NCBI GenBank assembly: GCA_944548615.1
Contig: OX155976.1
Location: 3,424,442 to 3,488,441 of the forward strand
Reading direction: 5' to 3'
DNA length: 64,000 nucleotides
Origin: Micropterix aruncella
Lineage: Eukaryota > Arthropoda > Insecta > Lepidoptera > Micropterigidae
In this document: positions 11,586 to 25,819 of the stretch, piece by piece
How positions within the stretch are numbered: the stretch's first letter is position 1
Layout of the letters: every line of letters begins with the position of its first letter
Translations under genes and position numbers: made by a program
Notes under the pieces: model-generated
What the model was told of the DNA's origin: nothing
The model's input: the letters and a program-made list of their open reading frames with translations, nothing else
Database searches by the model: none

Positions 11586-12980
11586 CTATGATAAGTACAT
11601 CTACATGTACATATAGTCGGTGAAAACTATATAAAATTGCAAAATTATTAGTAATCGTTCCGATTATAATATGGTTAAGTGTAGATAAGTGCAAATTGTG
11701 GTAAAGAGGCATTTTATATCAGATAAAAAAAAAAGACATTTATTTCGCCGTTTTTAAAATAAAAATTGCACGCATTTGTAGTGTCGCCCTGTTAGATCGT
11801 GTCGTATAATCTAATTCTCTGCTAAGACTATTCTGTAAAATGATTAAATGACCCTGTCCATTCGTAAATTGTAAGCTTAAATGGGTGTAAAGTTAATTGT
11901 TTATAATATTCTGCACTACGTAATAACGGCTACCTACAAAATATAGAAGAAGAAATAAAAAAAACACTAAAAAATACCTAAAAACTGAAGAGCTTGTGAT
12001 TTTTTTTGTTTTCCGTCGGTGTTTTTAGCGATGTTTGTTAGGCGAAGTTTTTACATGCGAAAAATGCTCGTTTGCACGTTATTTATTACAGTCTAAGTTT
12101 CAGAACCGTGGGTTATGATCGGGTACTTGGCAACACTGGTCGAATATTTTTGTGGAAATCGATTGATTTATCTAACTAGCTGGCAAGTCTGTTCAAGATA
12201 GTCCAATTTTTATGTGCAAGAGCTTCGTTTATTTACGAGAATAAAAAATAAGTTGGATACTTTGTGAACATGTATTCTTCAACTCCTGCCTGAAAGATGG
12301 TCGGTGTAATACCTAGCGCCTTGGCCAGGTTTAAACTTTAACATGCAGAGTAAAAAATGATCTTACATAGTAATATTTCATTGACGTATTTCGCATGTAG
12401 AAACACAGGATTTGTCTATCGCTTTTTTTCTCGCGTTATTGGCAGCTTTGTTGCTTGAATCGTTTCTTGTTCTATTAATAGTTAGGGATTCCGATGCGGT
12501 TTATCTCACGTCGTTAGGCACAGGAGTCAAATCTATTTGTGTACTTTAAAACTGGTTAAACAAATTGCATAACATTCACAAACTGTTCTAGCGCTTTGCT
12601 ATTCGTTTTCTAATTCTATTTCCTTGTGATCCTCAAAAAATATATATGAAGGTGTACATCCTGTATATCAATTGTAGGTCTAATTTATTGCATCGTCGTA
12701 GTAGTTGGTTAGGATGTTTCCTGTTTTTTTTCCATCTCGACTTCGTGGATTTTTTGCCCTTTTTTTATAGCTGCCTCCTCAAAGTTTGTACTGTGAATTT
12801 GTTAACAAACTTTAATGCAATATCAACATGCAATATAAAATAATAAACTCAAGGATTTTAAAATTAAATTTTATGTAACTTATACATTAATGCTTTAATT
12901 AGAATGCATCAACAGCTTTCTCGTTTTTATATAAGCCTGCTTGGCCAGGCACCCAGTGTAAAGTCACTCTGTTGTATAAA
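11586..12980. other. no recognised gene
   Basis: AT-rich, no convincing coding region or element boundary was seen. Confidence 0.4.
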
Positions 12981-13336
12981 CACCATAGGACATACTAGAA
13001 TAGATTGCGGGAGTAATGAAAGTTGAACTGTGAGTGAATGCTATAGCGGAATAGAAAGAGATAGCTGCATATGGGCCCCCTCTATCTTCGTCTAGTCGCG
13101 CATGCGCGTTTATCATATCAAAATTTTAAATTGAAACAGCTAAAACAAAATCTTAAAATACAACGAACGCTTAAACTCACATAGCAGACTTATTATGGCG
13201 TTAAAGCGTTGCATTCAGTATATATTTACATGTTCCTGCGCATGCGCGACTAAACAAGGATAGAGGGGGCCCATATGCAGCTTTCTCTATTGATTTCGCA
13301 GGCTGGCTGCGAGGTCTATTCTAGTATATCTGTGAT
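12981..13336. mobile_element. foldback MITE (ATACTAGAATAGA ends), copy 1
   Basis: The left end CATACTAGAATAGATTGCGG faces the right end GAGGTCTATTCTAGTATATC as an imperfect inverted repeat. Inside, GGGCCCCCTCTATC with CGCATGCGCG on the left mirrors CGCATGCGCG and GGATAGAGGGGGCCC on the right, so the whole element can fold on itself. A second copy is at 32035. It has no coding capacity. Confidence 0.75.
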
Positions 13337-14131
13337 AAACACAGGGTTTTTAATACTTGGATGCATTCCAAGACTTGAGTTTTTGATTTGATTTCCGAGT
13401 GATGGCTCTTAGAGCCTCATGGCTATCCGATGTATATGTCTTTATGTTTATTTTTGGCATATTTTGGACTACTTCGAATATTCCTGAACTCCATTCATTT
13501 GATTTGTGTGCCAGATGACATTGAGCTAAACCGCATCGGGCGGCTCCCGGGCTATATTCGTTTTTCTTGTATCGTAGTCGATTTCCGTCCATTTTTATAT
13601 TTTTCGCGTTTCCCGTTTTCGTTATTATTAATCAGTATTAAAACGGCTTATCTACTTATTGTTTCGCATCCCGAGGAATTGTTTTTAGACTTTCGGATAA
13701 TCTATATTTCACTTGTTACAGTATTTGTATTATTGTGTATTTTAAAATGTAATTTGTATGTGTTTTAGAGAACTCACGCCTGTATTGAAAAACATATGTA
13801 AACCTTATCTTTACTAACGTTTTTGGTCAAAAATTTCAATATCTGTATGTATTTTCATTATAATGGGATATGAGATACATTTCTGTCTTTAATGTATTGA
13901 TTATATTTTAGCTACAATAAAGTTAATTAAAATCACAATTCGTTTGTTTTATTGCTACATAAACATAAACATGCAATATACCCCCAAACACCATACGTAA
14001 ACACTATGTATATTATAGCCGCCTGGAGATCCGACATGCCAGCAAGAGACGCATTACCAAGCAAAAGGGACCTCTATAGGGTTTAGTGCTAAGTCCTATT
14101 GTGTTTGGTATATTCTTGACTGACTAAAAAG
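13337..14131. other. no confident gene
   Basis: A minus-strand frame at 13350-13592 contains SDSHEALRAI, which recalls an RNase H motif, but the rest does not match. Otherwise AT-rich. Confidence 0.3.
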
Positions 14132-14344
14132 CAATAATGGAATTGGACTTTGCTCTATTTGCCGACGACACCAAGTTCTTTGCGAACCCACATCAGAACA
14201 TCCAGGACAGCCTTAACTCCACAGTGCAATGGACCAAGGAATGGTTGCTCTCTCTCAATGCACCGTTCTACATATTGGTTCTGCAAACCTACGGCTAGAA
14301 TATACGATTGTTATGACACAGAAAGATCTCGGCATCACTATTCT
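14132..14344 (+). pseudogene. CR1-like LINE reverse transcriptase fragment (FADD core)
   Basis: The frame reads DFALFADDTKFFANPHQN and QDSLNSTVQWTKEWLLSLN, the RT catalytic FADD box and following helix. It then shifts frame into VLHIGSANLRLEYTIV and QKDLGIT. The frame breaks near 14265 and the homology stops near 14344, where unrelated sequence begins. The rest of the same kind of protein resumes at 15256, so this looks like one dead LINE split by later insertions. Confidence 0.75.
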
Positions 14345-14513
14345 GTTTGTCATTCTCTATTTAATCGAATGTTATATTATATTTATTGCCGATTATATAC
14401 CACATTCTAGAGCAATTTAGTGTTATTAGCATTTTACTCAAACTTGTACCTACATAATTGATTGTAATATTAGAGTCCTGTCCACCCTAGAACGGGTTAG
14501 TCCCAGTTGGATG

Positions 14514-15118
14514 TGTAACGGACCTTAAGTCCACTACATACGATCAACAAATGCATCGATTTCCAGTGAAATCCACTGACACAATTCAGCTATTTGACAC
14601 GTGCAGCTATGAATCAGCACGATGAAACAATACTTTTACTCAGAATATTTCAAATTGCATCATTGCACGGCCTATATAAACCGGCCAAAAAGAACCAAAT
14701 TATCAGTCCCCGATTGATCACCTTCCCCCAAGGTTGCGACGGCATATCCGGTACGCCTCTACAAGGTCGCTCAACGGATCCGGCTCCTTGGTTTCCTTTC
14801 CTCATTTTCCCTGAGTCTCGAAGCATCAGTCTGTAATCCCACAGACTCGAGCCGTGCCTAGTACAAGATACTAGGAGCACACATATAATCCACATCCACT
14901 TATATAACCTCCGTCGCGCAACCCTCGCATCTCGATAAAGTAATCCGGGCACTCGTTAATTCGGCAAGCGTTATAACTGGCAATATTCAATCAATTCAAT
15001 CAATAAATATATTCTGCTTCATCAAAACCGCCTTTAAATACGGAGATAACTCGTAAGTTGACAACACCACCTCACATCGAATAATTTGGAGTCTTGTGAG
15101 GGGTGGTGGTCCCTCACA
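14514..15118 (+). mobile_element. solo LTR, copy 1
   Basis: The segment starts TGTAACGG and ends CCCTCACA, so it has TG...CA ends. GATG stands at 14510-14513 and again at 15119-15122, a 4-bp target duplication as made by Gypsy-type integrases. A CTATATAAACC box near 14670 and AATAAATATA near 15000 would serve as promoter and poly(A) signal. The same unit is present inverted at 59352-59948, also with a 4-bp duplication. No internal retroviral-type genes remain, as expected after LTR-LTR recombination. Confidence 0.85.
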
Positions 15119-15255
15119 GATGACAGAATCAAATAAGCAAAATGTTAAGGTTTTGCCATTCGGTTCCTGATATTTTTGTAAACAAAATCAATGTTTTATA
15201 GTAATTAATTCTTAAATAAATAAATAAATAAACTATGTCCTGGGAGTAATAAATA
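15119..15255. repeat. AAAT-tailed segment
   Basis: After the LTR comes a short sequence ending in AAATAAATAAATAAACTATG. The AAATAAATAAACTATG phrase is repeated about 35 bp later. This looks like the tail of another non-LTR insertion between the two LINE halves. Confidence 0.5.
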
Positions 15256-15842
15256 AATAAACTATGTTCAAATGGGAGACCCACATAATCAATATAGTTA
15301 AGAGAGCCAACTCACCTCTATATCTGATAAGAAAAGCTTTTTCTATTCACCAGCGATCTTTTCCTCAAGCTATATAAAACCTACGGTCGCCCACTCGTTG
15401 AATAATCCTACCAAGTATAGAGTCCGTACTTTAGGAAGGATATAGAGCAGCTAGAAAGAGTTCAGAGAAAAAGAACGAAATTGGTACTATCACTGAGGAA
15501 CGAACCGTACGAAGTACGGCTGAAGGAACTCCACCTGACAACATTAGAGGAACGTAGGCAACGAGGAGATCTAATAGAAACGTACAAAATGCTTCACTGT
15601 TACTATAGTGTGCCCAACCTTGAGAACATGTATACTATGAATACTAACAAGCAACTGGACTAACAGCGTGGACGCTCGTTAAAGTTGAATAAGGAAATTG
15701 CAACATCGAACCCCAGGAAACACTTTTTACCAAATCGTGTAGAGGAAGCTTGGAATGCATTGCCAAAGGAAGTGATAAGTGCTGACTCTGTCAATAGCTT
15801 TAAGAATAGGCTGGACATTGTACGTGGTGCGAAACAGTTGTA
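15256..15842 (+). pseudogene. CR1-like LINE, C-terminal RT region
   Basis: The frame reads KWETHIINIVKRANSPLYLI and RKAFSI, then shifts to FRKDIEQLERVQRKRTKLV and LRLKELHL-type text (EVRLKELHLTTLEERRQRGD). It ends with RGRSLKLNKEI, RKHFLPNRVEEAWNALP and VNSFKNRLD. This is the standard C-terminus of CR1/Rex-type elements. Several stops and frameshifts make it non-functional. It continues the RT domain broken off at 14344. Confidence 0.75.

Positions 15843-17683
<1,841 letters not shown>

Positions 17684-17768
<85 letters not shown>
17684..17768. repeat. AT microsatellite
   Basis: About 42 AT units directly after the 3' end of retroposon copy A. They may be its simple-sequence tail or the target. 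Confidence 0.97.
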
Positions 17769-17771
<3 letters not shown>

Positions 17772-17957
17772 TTCTCGTCTCGCATTGTTGTGTTACCGCT
17801 GCCATTTTGAAATACCACAGCAGGAAACACCTAGCAAGCGCTGAAGGAAGAGAAGAATAAGGCGTGGAGTCACTCCTGGTCACCACAGACCAGATAAGTG
17901 CCCTTTCATTATTTTATCATTTCATTTATTTAGTAATAAACATAATTTCAATTTGAA

Positions 17958-17960
<3 letters not shown>

Positions 17961-18016
<56 letters not shown>
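17961..18016. repeat. AT microsatellite
   Basis: About 28 AT units immediately before the first copy of the 212-bp duplicated segment. Confidence 0.97.
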
Positions 18017-18019
<3 letters not shown>

Positions 18020-18228
18020 ATCGTTAGTCGACTGCAAAAGGACCTTTAAACTTACATTGCACCTGTCGAAAGTCGTGCACATCCGTAAGTATATCTCATT
18101 CAAACATAAGCATTTCCCAATACAACCTGGGATTTCCTTCGCTACTTTTTAAGTAGCTTTTACTACTTTTATTTTAAATGAAAACATGATCCTATAAACG
18201 GATTTCTTTACAAACCTTATGAAATATA
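18017..18228 (+). repeat. 212-bp direct repeat, first copy
   Basis: The segment from GTGATCGTTAGTCGACTGC to CCTTATGAAATATA recurs exactly 623 bp downstream with one visible difference (AAATGAAAAC against AAATAAAAAC). The ends are not TG...CA, so it does not look like an LTR pair. Confidence 0.93.
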
Positions 18229-18639
18229 ACAATATTATACTGTTTTCTACAATGTTTCTTTACAATTTTTTAATATTATACAATTTTATATAGGTTTACC
18301 CTATTTTGATAACATTATACAATCTTTTTTATAAACTTCTCTGCCAGAAATAAAGATTTAAGTTTCTTCTTTCATTTCATTGAGCATGTGGAGTTTTTTT
18401 ATTTATTTTTAATTCGATTTAATGGCTCGTTGATAACAAACTCAGCCAATTGTATCATATTTTAAATGTTAGTAGCATTCGAAATTTGAATTATTTCGTA
18501 ATGTCACTTTCATTTATAAAACGGCCTTGCCGAAATGATCAATAGTTTAATTTTTAATTTTTTCGCTTAATTCGTCTCATTTGAAGGCATTTTGTGTTGC
18601 ATAAGGATAAGCCCTATTTATGAGATATATGAATGAATA
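18229..18639. other. spacer between the 212-bp direct repeats
   Basis: AT-rich, no gene or element ends recognised; AATAAAGATTT at about 18349 could act as a poly(A) signal. Confidence 0.4.
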
Positions 18640-19223
<584 letters not shown>

Positions 19224-19404
19224 TCATAAGATAATATAAGCTAAAGTTTAACTTCATATGTATATTCTAAACTTTAAGGAAATAACAAGTAAAACTATTT
19301 AAATATCATTGAAACGGATGGCTACGCACGGTCGGGCCCACCCGGCAGCGGTCGCGGGAGAGGGTCGTAATCTCGCTCCACCCCTCGGCCCAGCCTAAAA
19401 CCCG

Positions 19405-19413
19405 TATATAAAG
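19405..19413 (+). promoter_or_regulatory. TATA box of a candidate plus-strand promoter
   Basis: TATATAAAG lies in a GC-rich island (about 19318-19440) set in AT-rich DNA. Transcription would start near 19435, where TGTCAGAA...TTCTGACA can form an 8-bp hairpin. A GTAAGA donor at 19516 could splice to TTTTCAG at 20728, just before the ATG at 20788. The promoter could equally belong to an unrecognised element. Confidence 0.4.
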
Positions 19414-19519
19414 GGCGCATAACGCCGAGAATGTCAGAATTCATAGAGCTTCTGACAGAGTAGAATACCAGCCTCCAAGTAGGGAGAAAAGTGCTTCAAC
19501 CGTTGGGCAAATTACGTAA

Positions 19520-20727
19520 GACTATTATTTTGTGAATGTTATTTTTCTTGTGATTTTTTCTTAGTAATTTTCTTGTGTATTTGTGTACCTAAACATATGT
19601 CCAACGAGCTGAGTGCATCGATGAAATTCTCGGTTGTTCTCACAGAAGAATATCCTAAAAACACTGTAACCCGAATTATTACGAGTGTGATAAAACTTTT
19701 TCGTAAAAAATTAGGGTAAATTCAAAGTGAAATTAGTTACATCTAAAGTGGAAATAAATCACCTAATTAGTGTTCGTTTTATAACATAGTTTGTTCGTAC
19801 ATCTATTTTTAGCTGCGAGGTCTAGCGGACTGTAGATATTCGATAGTTAGAATTCACCGCAATATCCCATAGTAGATTATTTCGCCATCGGATTCCTCTT
19901 CTTGTGCGTAGGTAAATAATGCCCCGTATCTGTGAAGCTGCCTTGTCCTCGGAAGATATTACACCGTTTTGGATCAATAAAGGTACAATTAAAGCGTTTT
20001 TGTCGCGAAATCGTAAGTCTTTATTGATATCTTCTTAGGTGCTAATTAATGCTAATTAACATTTTTAGTTACACTTTATTTGCACTCTTTAATCGGTGCG
20101 TACACTTTATACCGCCCGACTTCTCCGCGGATACGTCCGCGGGAGTCTAAGATTTTTTAACGACTGGTTGATAAAAGGAGTATACATATATCTCGATGTC
20201 TGTACAGGACTCCACCCTTATTGCCTAGTGGATGATAATGCCGCCATCTTATTTTGGCCGGCCAATCGAAGTGCAGCTTGTAATATGCCGCTGCCTACCC
20301 CGCAAAAAATGTGGGCGGTCCGGATCCTAAGCGACGACATTTTGTCTTCCTTTTAAAATACTCTATTTAAATAAAGGTAGAAAGGGAACGATTTTCCCCG
20401 TTTTCTAATTTTAAATGTTAATTATAAATGGTAACCTTAGGGGTGATTCATTACTGTATTATGTTTAAAATATTACTTTTCATAGTTCCTAAGATAAACA
20501 AGTTTTAAATTATTTTTGAATTACTTAACAAGAACTAATAACAAGAACCAAAGGAAAAGAATTTTACATATTTATAAATTTTCCGATTAGCGGTTATTAT
20601 GATTATTAATAAGACATGCACCTAGCTTAGATTAGCAAATTATTTGTAACAACTCTTAATAGTTACCGTAAACGTGGTTAGTATCTAAACCTTTAACTGG
20701 ATAGAGCAAAGATAATACGCATTTTCA
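19520..20727. other. possible intron of the Harbinger-like mini-gene
   Basis: No coding region recognised. CCGCGGATACGTCCGCGG near 20125 is a small inverted repeat. GATATCTTCTTAGG near 20025 would be an alternative acceptor. Confidence 0.35.
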
Positions 20728-20787
20728 GTTTTCGACCGGCCGCATAAAGAACGTGTTTTCTCTTTGCCACGAACGTCCACGAAAAAA

Positions 20788-20985
20788 ATGGATTCTGATT
20801 CCGAAGAAGACACATTACTTGTTACTGCGGCTACTGTTTGTTGCCATATTCACCAGAAAACAAAAAAGAAAGCAAAGGATGAAATAATGGCTAAAAAAAG
20901 GAGTCAGTTCACGCACGTCAGTTTGTTAAAAGAGTTATCGTTAGAAACAAGTGACTGGCGAAACTATTTAACCCTTCAGTTGTAA
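20788..20985 (+). CDS. PIF/Harbinger-like transposase N-terminal fragment, 66 aa
   Basis: From ATG at 20788 the product begins MDSDSEEDTLLVTAATVCC and contains KKRSQFTHVSLLKELSLE followed by DWRNYL. An acidic Asp-Ser start, an Ala-rich helix and a SxxLLKEL...NYLR-type segment are the hallmark opening of HARBI1/PIF nucleases. Here the frame stops soon after, before any catalytic domain, so it cannot be an active nuclease. A TTTTCAG acceptor at 20728 sits just upstream and AATAAA at 21027 just downstream, so it could be a small spliced gene, a truncated transposon or a domesticated fragment. The 1.15-kb foldback begins 180 bp further on. Confidence 0.5.
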   Translation: MDSDSEEDTLLVTAATVCCHIHQKTKKKAKDEIMAKKRSQFTHVSLLKELSLETSDWRNYLTLQL

Positions 20986-21026
20986 CTATTTAAGCCGTTT
21001 GACAAGTTGATGTCCCAATTTTTTTA

Positions 21027-21032
21027 AATAAA
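21027..21032 (+). terminator. AATAAA poly(A) signal
   Basis: The hexamer lies 42 bp after the stop of the Harbinger-like frame. Confidence 0.4.
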
Positions 21033-21168
21033 AATTAGTAAAAAAATTGAATTATGACACTGTCTCACCAAAACATTAATTACTGCCAAACATGTACATT
21101 AATTACTGCCACTGTACCCATAATTAAAATAAAACATATTAACATAAAAAAACATAATAAAATAAAAC

Positions 21169-22326
21169 AAATTAAATAAAAAATACGCGTGGCACTCGGG
21201 GACTGCCGCGGTAAAGCTATTGCATAGCTTTTATCGCGGGCCTAGGGCCAGCGCGGCGACCGAATGAAGAAATTTCTTAACGAAAATTAATGATTTTAAA
21301 ATGATAATTACCTACGTCTAAACGAGTACTGCTTACGATTCGAAAAAAATATATGTTAAACAAGAACATTTTCAGAATATTCTTAGCTTTGAATATTTTA
21401 GATTTTGTTTATATTACATAGTGTAATTAATTTGTGAAATTAGGTCTAACCGAACACAAAAACGACTACTACGCAAATACTATCTGGCGTATTATTATGA
21501 AACCTGCACCATTTTAAAGATAATTTAATTATCTATCTTTTTATCTACGATTTTTTTCGAATAATTCGTTTTTTTTGCTTTATTGAATAAAAAATTCGTG
21601 CGCGGCGCTCTATCGAAAGACGTTTAAATTATTCCGAATCATTTGCTTCCGCAGCCGCAAATGATTCGGAATAATTTCAACGTTTTCCGATAGAGCGCAG
21701 TTCTCTGATATGAGAAAAAATTAAATTAATAAATAATTATAATTGCATAAGTTGTTAAAAATGCTATGCAATAGCTTTACCGCGGCAGCCCCCGAGTGCC
21801 ACACGTATTTTTTTATTTAATTTTTTCTGATATCAGATAACTGCGCTCTATCGGAAAACGTTGAAATTATTCCGAATCATTTGCGGCTGCGGAAGCAAAT
21901 GATTCGGAATAATTTAAACGTCTTCCGATAGATCGCCGTGCACGAATTTTATTCGATAAAGCAAAAAAAACGGATATTATTCTTCGACTATTCGAAAAAA
22001 TTCGTAGATAAAAAGATAGATAATTAAATTATCTTTAAAATGGTGCAGGTTTCATAATAATACGCCAGATAGTATTTGCGTAGTAGTCGTTTCTGTGTTC
22101 GGTTAGACCTAATTTCACAAATTAATTACACTATGTAATATAAACAAACTCTAAAATATTCAAAGCTAAGAATATTAGGAAAATGTTCTTGTTTAACATA
22201 TATTTTTTTCGAATCGTAAGCAGTACTTGTTTAGACGTAATTATCAGTTTAAAATCATTAATTTTCGTTAGGAAATTTCTTCATTCGGTCGCCGCGCTGG
22301 CCTGGGCCCGCGATAAAAGCTATTAC
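21169..22326. repeat. 1.15-kb nested foldback (inverted repeats at three scales)
   Basis: The left arm (about 21200-21720) and right arm (about 21830-22315) are inverted copies, alike over about 480 bp with small indels. Each arm holds a palindrome of about 45-bp stems around ATTCCGAATCATTTGC and its complement (21632-21680 and 21869-21915). The outer left end (GGCACTCGGGGACTGCCGCG at 21190, then GTAAAGCTATTGCATAGC) is matched by its inverse at 21770-21808, giving a 618-bp unit with about 55-bp inverted ends, and that unit overlaps the larger foldback. No coding region. Confidence 0.88.
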
Positions 22327-22330
22327 AATA

Positions 22331-22748
22331 AAATTAAAACGGGGCCGTCACGCTGAATCGTGTTGTGGCCGATATCGGCCAATTGGGGCTCTAGAGAATA
22401 AGGATGGACGAAGGAACATATTTCAAGCTTCTAGAACTTGTAACTCCATATTGTTAAACAAGATACTAATATGAGACAAGCCATAAACCCTCATGAGAGA
22501 TAGACTGCCACTCTTCGTTTCTTAGCATCGGGAATGAAATCTGACTTCTATAATATCTAATTCGATTTTATAAAAATATCAAAATAAAATAGGAATATAG
22601 TATCTAAATAAAATCTTCTACAGCTTTTTGTCGATAATATTTATTTTTATAATTTTTGTCCGTTACTTTCCATATAAACATTCTGAATTTCTATATTTTT
22701 CGATGAATTTTATCATTATGACACGTCCAGATGACGACGACGACGCCG
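22331..22748. other. no recognised gene
   Basis: AT-rich spacer ending in a short GAC/GCC trinucleotide run (22732-22749) where a LINE copy begins. Confidence 0.4.
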
Positions 22749-23155
22749 CCGGAAGCGTCTAAAAAACTTGCCCGCAACCTCACCAGATTAAAAAGGGACA
22801 AAATCCGTAAAGTCAAAGGTACTATGACAGGCCACTGTCCCCTAAACAAACACCTGTTTACCACATGTGTGACAGACAGCCCTCTATGCAGAGGATGCAT
22901 GGGAGGAAGAAGAAACGCCACAGCATGTGCTCATGGAATGCAGGAGCGTGGCAGAGCAACGGGCAAGAATACTACAATCTCCAGCATCTGTTTCGGAGGC
23001 CTGTAGCAACCCAAACAGGCTGCTAACCTTCTGGGACAGCCTGGGTTGGCTGGAGTAACATAAATAGAAACATGAGACACGCACAACGGCTTAATCAAGA
23101 GGCTAAGTGCGGGAAAAAGCCCAGATAAAGTAACTAAACTTACTAACTAACTAAC
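22749..23155 (+). mobile_element. 3' fragment of the RT-RNase H LINE (copy 2)
   Basis: Homologous to 6307-6696. It reads SKKLARNLTRLKRDKIRKV and GTMTGHCPLNKHLF, then the zinc knuckle region with a one-base insertion (GCMGGRRNA in place of the EEEETPQH text), and ends in AACT units. It is a dead, strongly 5'-truncated copy. Confidence 0.88.
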
Positions 23156-23739
23156 CTAAACCAAAATATTTACAAGATATCGCAATCTAATGTCGACAAT
23201 CGATAAAACTTGAATCTATTGCACTTGCGGCAGGGCGAAGAATGAATTAAAATTAACAAAATGACCGGCTCTAGAGGAACCGACTCACAAAAGAAGCGTT
23301 AGTCACCGGAACGGACGACTCACGCCTCGGCTCGAAGCGGCGAATGATAGCGCCTCAAGACGCTTCTGAACACCTGGTGCCTGTGTTCGCTGCACACATC
23401 GCACACAGGGGCGGCGCGGCCCTGCTTACAAATACAAATTAAATATGCGTCTAAATACTATGTATGAGAAAGTGTCTCTCTCTCGCGAAAGCCATAAAGT
23501 GTAAATCCGGCACTCGTACATGTAACCAGTGCCGGATGTACACTTATTATAAGAATAAGCTTCTTTGTCTCTTCTTCTTATTTTAAGAATTTACCTTTGC
23601 CCTTTTGTGACAATGACCAATGTGGGAAGGCGTTGACAACCCAATTGAATGAATGAATTAGTCGTAGGTATAATAAAAGTGCAATGAAACAAGAATTACA
23701 CTTTTTACGGTATTTTTATTTGCGAAATCATCTTTAATA
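23156..23739. other. no gene; holds a segment repeated near 28085
   Basis: AAGTGTCTCTCTCTCGCGAA, AGCC and CACTCGTACATGTAAC at 23470-23530 recur at 28110-28156, so a dispersed repeat is present here. Its ends were not defined. Confidence 0.4.
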
Positions 23740-23744
23740 TTGTG

Positions 23745-23990
23745 GACGAGGCTACTCTTCCCCGGTCAACAGCACAGACACACAATTTTGTATACTCATT
23801 CCATTATGATAGCCTGTTCCAATTTCCACGATGACATGGCTGCTGCACCCAGGATTGGCTCCCGTAGAGGGGACTCCTCAACGGAAACAATGCAGAAACG
23901 AAAATTTGTGTACGTTATATTCAATTATGACAGCCCGTTCTAAGTTTCACTATGACATGGCTGCTCACTATGACCCAGGGTTGGCTCTGG
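23745..23990 (-). repeat. minisatellite of about 118-bp units, two copies
   Basis: Two units contain ACAGACACACAATTTTGTAT or its variant, AACGGGCT-type text in inverse, CATGACATGGCTGCTG and CCCAGGATTGGCTC. The same unit occurs in the opposite orientation at 45590-45880. Confidence 0.75.
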
Positions 23991-24040
23991 ACAGAGCATT
24001 TTAATAACAGCTTATTCTCCAATATCGTTAATGTTTTCAG

Positions 24041-24168
24041 ACGTTTCTTCGAATTCTCAGAGTCAAGGAGCACCTTCAAGATGTCGGGAACGCGATCATG
24101 ATTACTTTGATTTTTCACACGACAATGATTGTGACAGTTCTCGAATTCTAAATTGGCATGATATGTAA
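24041..24168 (+). CDS. candidate last coding exon of an unknown gene
   Basis: AATGTTTTCAG precedes 24041. Read with phase NN-AC, it gives VSSNSQSQGAPSRCRERD, then HDYFDFSHDNDCDSSRIL and NWHDM before TAA at 24166-24168. AATAAAAATAAA follows at 24177. Composition and signals suit a terminal exon, but no partner exon was found upstream and it could be chance or part of a repeat. Confidence 0.3.
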
Positions 24169-24189
24169 TGTAAAACAATAAAAATAAAT

Positions 24190-25800
24190 GAAATTTAATC
24201 TTATTTATTTCCTTCCTAACAAGTACAAAAGCCATATAGGTAAGAAATGCCGAATATAGCTTAAAGCTGATTAAAAGTCATGTAAAGGCGTGCAGATTAA
24301 CTCTCAGCTATGTAAAGGTGTCTTTTAGTCATATAATGTTATCGTATAAAGCCTTTTAGTCGAATAAGGGTGGTATAATCGCTATAAAGCACACTAATTT
24401 ATAGCCATTTTATAACTAACAGCTGTAAAGTAGTCGAATAAATAACCTTTATAGAACAAACAAAACAAAAGCTACTACCCTTACCCCCACTAAAGGCTGT
24501 ATAATGGTTGCAAGACCCACCCTTATACAGCTTATAGTCATATTGTTGTCACTAGGACCTCACTTACGCAGCTTATAGTTTTATAAAGGTTATATTTAAG
24601 TTGCAAATGCTATATAAGCAAAGCGGCCATGTTTTCTCGAATCTTTATAACCCAAAAAAATTGTATTATATTTTTAAAGGCATTTTAAAGCAAAATACAC
24701 TTATTATACATAGGTAAATCCTACTTTAAAGTGTGTGAACAATAGTGAAAAATAATACCCAGCAAGTGTTCTTTTTTACTGCGAAAAATAAAATTAATAT
24801 ACAAAAAAACTTTCAATGAAAAAAAATATTTTAAAGTCAATAAAATGCAATATATTAGTAGCCATTAGGCTTCAAGTTACAACGCTATTTCGCCGTTACC
24901 TTAATATTTTATTTGTATGTTGGGTTACCGTAATATTTTCTTTCACAATACGAGCAATAAGTTTAGTGTATTTATTTAAAATTTTGAAACTTAAAATTAA
25001 TACATTAAACTTGCAAAAGAATCTCCACTAGCAAGATATCTCAAAGTAATTGCAAACCTTATTGTGGTAATTGCAAGTCTTGTTTAGCCATCAAAGGACC
25101 AATTGCATAGATCAGACATTCAAAGTCTTCGCAAGATATTCGAGTGAAATGTATTAATCCACTCAAGGGATCTTTTCTTATTTCTTTTACAAATCTGAAC
25201 CTTGCTGTGGCGTACCAAAAAGCCTTGCAAACCTAATGCTCAAAAAAATATGTTTAGAACAATCCGTTAACCACTGGAACAACACGCCAGGGATGAATCA
25301 TTCCAAAGCGCTTAAAATATGGTGTATAAAGTTTCAGATTATAGCGGATAATATCTGATTCCAAACATCATATTGGGGTTCGAAGCGGTGGTTCCACCAA
25401 TCTTTATATAAATATATTTTAATTGGGCAAAGTACCAATACAAATATTCATACAATATCTTCGCGTGGCAATCGGATATACTACCTACATCAAATATGCT
25501 TAGATGGCTTACCTTAAAATCCGGAAATAAGATGGTCAGGACACGGGAGCCACTTTCTTGATGTCCACACGAGGCTGGTGGGTTTATAGATGCGGTGTTA
25601 GGATGAGCAATCCATTATTAATCACTCAAACGCGTTAGAATTTAAATAGATGATGTAACATTGACAGGAAGCCAGTATGCAGAACAGAATTTTTCGTATT
25701 TTGACAGTAGGATGGGGGTAGGAGATAAATAACCGGTATTTGGAATGATCTTAAGGCGCCTTCTCACAAATCTAATGCAGGCGTATAATCAATTACCACA
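24190..25800. other. no recognised gene
   Basis: AT-rich. Between 24290 and 24600 the words TTTAGTC, TATAAAG and TTATAG recur irregularly. No intact coding region was seen. Confidence 0.4.
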
Positions 25801-25819
25801 CAGAGCAACTGGCGCAAAC

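Noticed and set aside
13350..13592. Minus-strand frame with SDSHEALRAI, resembling RNase H
   Set aside because: Only one short motif matches and the rest lacks the other acidic residues or context.
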